DNA of 5,122 nucleotides from Treponema sp. (GTDB lineage: Bacteria > Spirochaetota > Spirochaetia > Treponematales > Breznakiellaceae): NCBI GenBank assembly GCA_009780285.1, contig WRAL01000135.1, positions 1 to 5,122 of the forward strand. The letters run 5' to 3'. Position 1 is the first letter of the stretch; every line of letters begins with the position of its first letter. Made by a program: the position numbers and the translations under genes. This document shows, piece by piece, positions 3,739 through 5,122 of the stretch. The notes under the pieces are model-generated. The model did not search any database, was not told the DNA's origin, and saw only the letters and a list, made by a program, of their open reading frames with translations.

Positions 3739-5122
3739 TTACTCCGGCAGCGACAGTTCCAGCACTTCCTCGATGCGCTCCACCGCGTGAAAGGTGATGC
3801 CCTTTTTCACGTAATCCGGAATCTCGTCAAGGTCGCGCTCGTTCTGCTTGGGGATGATGATCCGCCGCGCATTGTTTCGCCGCGCCGCTATCGTTTTTTC
3901 CTTTAGCCCGCCAATGGGAAGGACGCTGCCGGTAAGCGAAAGCTCGCCGGTCATCGCCAGCCTCTCCGCGATAACTTTTCCGCGCATGAGGGACACAAGG
4001 GCCGTGGCCATAGTGATTCCGGCCGAGGGGCCGTCCTTGGGTGTGGCGCCTTCCGGAATGTGCAGGTGGACGTGGTTGCGCTCAAACCAGTCCGCGGCCA
4101 GCCCGAAGCGCTCGACGGCCAGCCTGCGCGCCACGGTCATCGCGATGGCGGCGCTTTCCTTCATGGTGTCGCCCATGTTGCCGGTGAGTGTAAGGCCCTC
4201 CTTTCCGGCCACCGACGTCGCCTCGATCACGAGCGTGTCGCCGCCCATGCTTGTCCAGGCAAGCCCCAGCGACATGCCCGGAAAGTCGGCCTTTTTTACG
4301 GCGCCTTCCGGGAAAATCGGCTTGCCAAGGTGCTTTTCAACGAGCCTTTTGTCCACGGCAAACTGCGGCAGGGCGGAAGCGTCGTCGGCCCGCTCGCCTT
4401 CCGCGCCGTTTTCGTCCTCCTCGACTATCTGCCGCGCCAGCTTGCGGTGAATTTTATCCAGGTTTTTTTCGAAGTTGCGCACGCCGGCCTCGCGCGCGTA
4501 GGAATTGGCGATATGCAGAAGGCTGTCCTTCGTGTACTTCGCCTGCCGCCGCTTTAGGCCGTTTTTTTCGAGGCTTTTGGGGATAAGGTAGCGCCGCGCG
4601 ATTTCCAGCTTTTCCGCGTCGATATAGCCGGGAAGCTGAATCACTTCCATGCGATCCAAAAGCGGCGCCGGAATCGTGTCCAGCGTGTTGGCCGTTACGA
4701 TAAAGAAAATCCGGCTGATGTCGAAAGGCAGGTCCAGGTAGTGATCGCGGAAAGCCGAGTTTTGCTCCGGGTCCAGCGCCTCCAACAGCGCGCTCGCCGG
4801 GTCGCCCTGAAAGCTCGCGCCCATCTTGTCGATCTCGTCGATCATAAAAACCGGGTCGCGCGTCTTGGTAACTTTTAGGCCCTGGATGATCTTGCCCGGC
4901 ATCGCGCCTATGTAGGTGCGCCGGTGTCCCTTGATTTCCGCCTCGTCGCGCATGCCGCCCACCGAAAAGCGGAAAAACTGCCGGCCCAGCGCGCGCGCGA
5001 TCGAGCGGCCCACCGAGGTTTTGCCCACGCCGGGCGGCCCGACAAGGCAGACTATCGATCCGGTGGCCGATTTCGGCTTGGACTGCGCGCGCAGCTTCAT
5101 CACGGCCAAATATTCGGTGATG
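3739..5122 (-). CDS. lon: ATP-dependent protease Lon, C-terminal part
   Basis: The 5' end lies outside the window; 460 residues are visible, beginning ITEYLAVMKL. Lon is a cytoplasmic hexameric AAA+ serine protease that unfolds and degrades damaged and regulatory proteins, including antitoxins. Counting from the codon at 5109, Walker A is GPPGVGKT (24-31) and Walker B is VFMIDEID (87-94). Sensor-1 TANTLD (139-144) and the LLDRMEVI arginine segment (150-157) follow. The protease domain keeps the catalytic dyad: S362 in PKDGPSAG and K405 in GLKEKT, 43 residues apart as in E. coli Lon. An acidic linker (about 230-250) joins the ATPase and protease parts. All key residues are present, so the enzyme should be active. 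The TTG at 5109 is an internal Leu of the EYLAV motif and not a start. The sequence reads closest to spirochaete Lon by my recollection. Confidence 0.97.
   Translation of the reverse strand, partial: ITEYLAVMKLRAQSKPKSATGSIVCLVGPPGVGKTSVGRSIARALGRQFFRFSVGGMRDEAEIKGHRRTYIGAMPGKIIQGLKVTKTRDPVFMIDEIDKMGASFQGDPASALLEALDPEQNSAFRDHYLDLPFDISRIFFIVTANTLDTIPAPLLDRMEVIQLPGYIDAEKLEIARRYLIPKSLEKNGLKRRQAKYTKDSLLHIANSYAREAGVRNFEKNLDKIHRKLARQIVEEDENGAEGERADDASALPQFAVDKRLVEKHLGKPIFPEGAVKKADFPGMSLGLAWTSMGGDTLVIEATSVAGKEGLTLTGNMGDTMKESAAIAMTVARRLAVERFGLAADWFERNHVHLHIPEGATPKDGPSAGITMATALVSLMRGKVIAERLAMTGELSLTGSVLPIGGLKEKTIAARRNNARRIIIPKQNERDLDEIPDYVKKGITFHAVERIEEVLELSLPE

Noticed and set aside
3848..4586. Plus-strand open frames of 111-200 codons inside lon
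   Set aside because: They are shadows of the strongly conserved minus-strand Lon frame, with no recognisable domain.

Overview
The window is a moderately GC-rich bacterial chromosome segment in which every gene I can support lies on the minus strand. Read in the direction of transcription (high to low coordinates), the order is: the C-terminal two-thirds of the Lon protease (gene enters from the right edge), three tandem bacteriohemerythrin genes, a gene-free stretch with four 85-bp hairpin repeats, a small hydrophobic membrane protein, an Lgt-family prolipoprotein diacylglyceryl transferase, a small antitoxin, and a toxin start broken by a palindromic repeat. The Lon sequence (for example the ASFQGDPASALLEALDPEQ segment) and the cluster of hemerythrin paralogues look most like a spirochaete, perhaps Treponema-like. 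That is recalled family resemblance, not a search result.

Right part (2093-5122): lon ends at 3739. Then come three single-domain hemerythrins of exactly 157 residues each, once starts are chosen consistently. They align without gaps at about 60% identity, and all seven di-iron ligands (H33, H71, E75, H92, H96, H132, D137) sit at the same positions in each copy. The gaps between genes hold GC-rich hairpins. Each gene has its own -10-like box five or six bases before the ATG and no Shine-Dalgarno sequence, so each may be transcribed separately as a leaderless mRNA. The proteins probably bind O2 in the cytoplasm for delivery, storage or protection in a low-oxygen organism.

Middle (1629-2092): no convincing gene. 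About 335 bp is a direct-repeat array of four units, each carrying two stem-loops and a T-rich tail. The period of 85, 85 and 86 bp breaks the reading frame, so the open frames that cross it are not protein repeats.

Left part (1-1628): an 88-residue DUF4190-like membrane protein precedes an Lgt-family protein whose signature motif is altered (Cys at the usual Asn and Glu positions, Tyr at the usual His). The antitoxin has a strong promoter (TTGCCA-N17-TATGGT) that ends six bases before its ATG. Its toxin partner starts on a GTG overlapping the antitoxin stop and matches the YoeB/Txe N-terminus for about 30 codons. It then runs into a 56-bp palindrome, followed by a second hairpin at the window edge. 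The catalytic half of the toxin is not visible, so the pair looks broken.

I found no RNA genes, CRISPR array or intact transposase gene. The most unusual elements are the hemerythrin triplication, the repeated ATG-proximal -10 boxes, the double-hairpin array and the toxin interrupted at a palindrome boundary.
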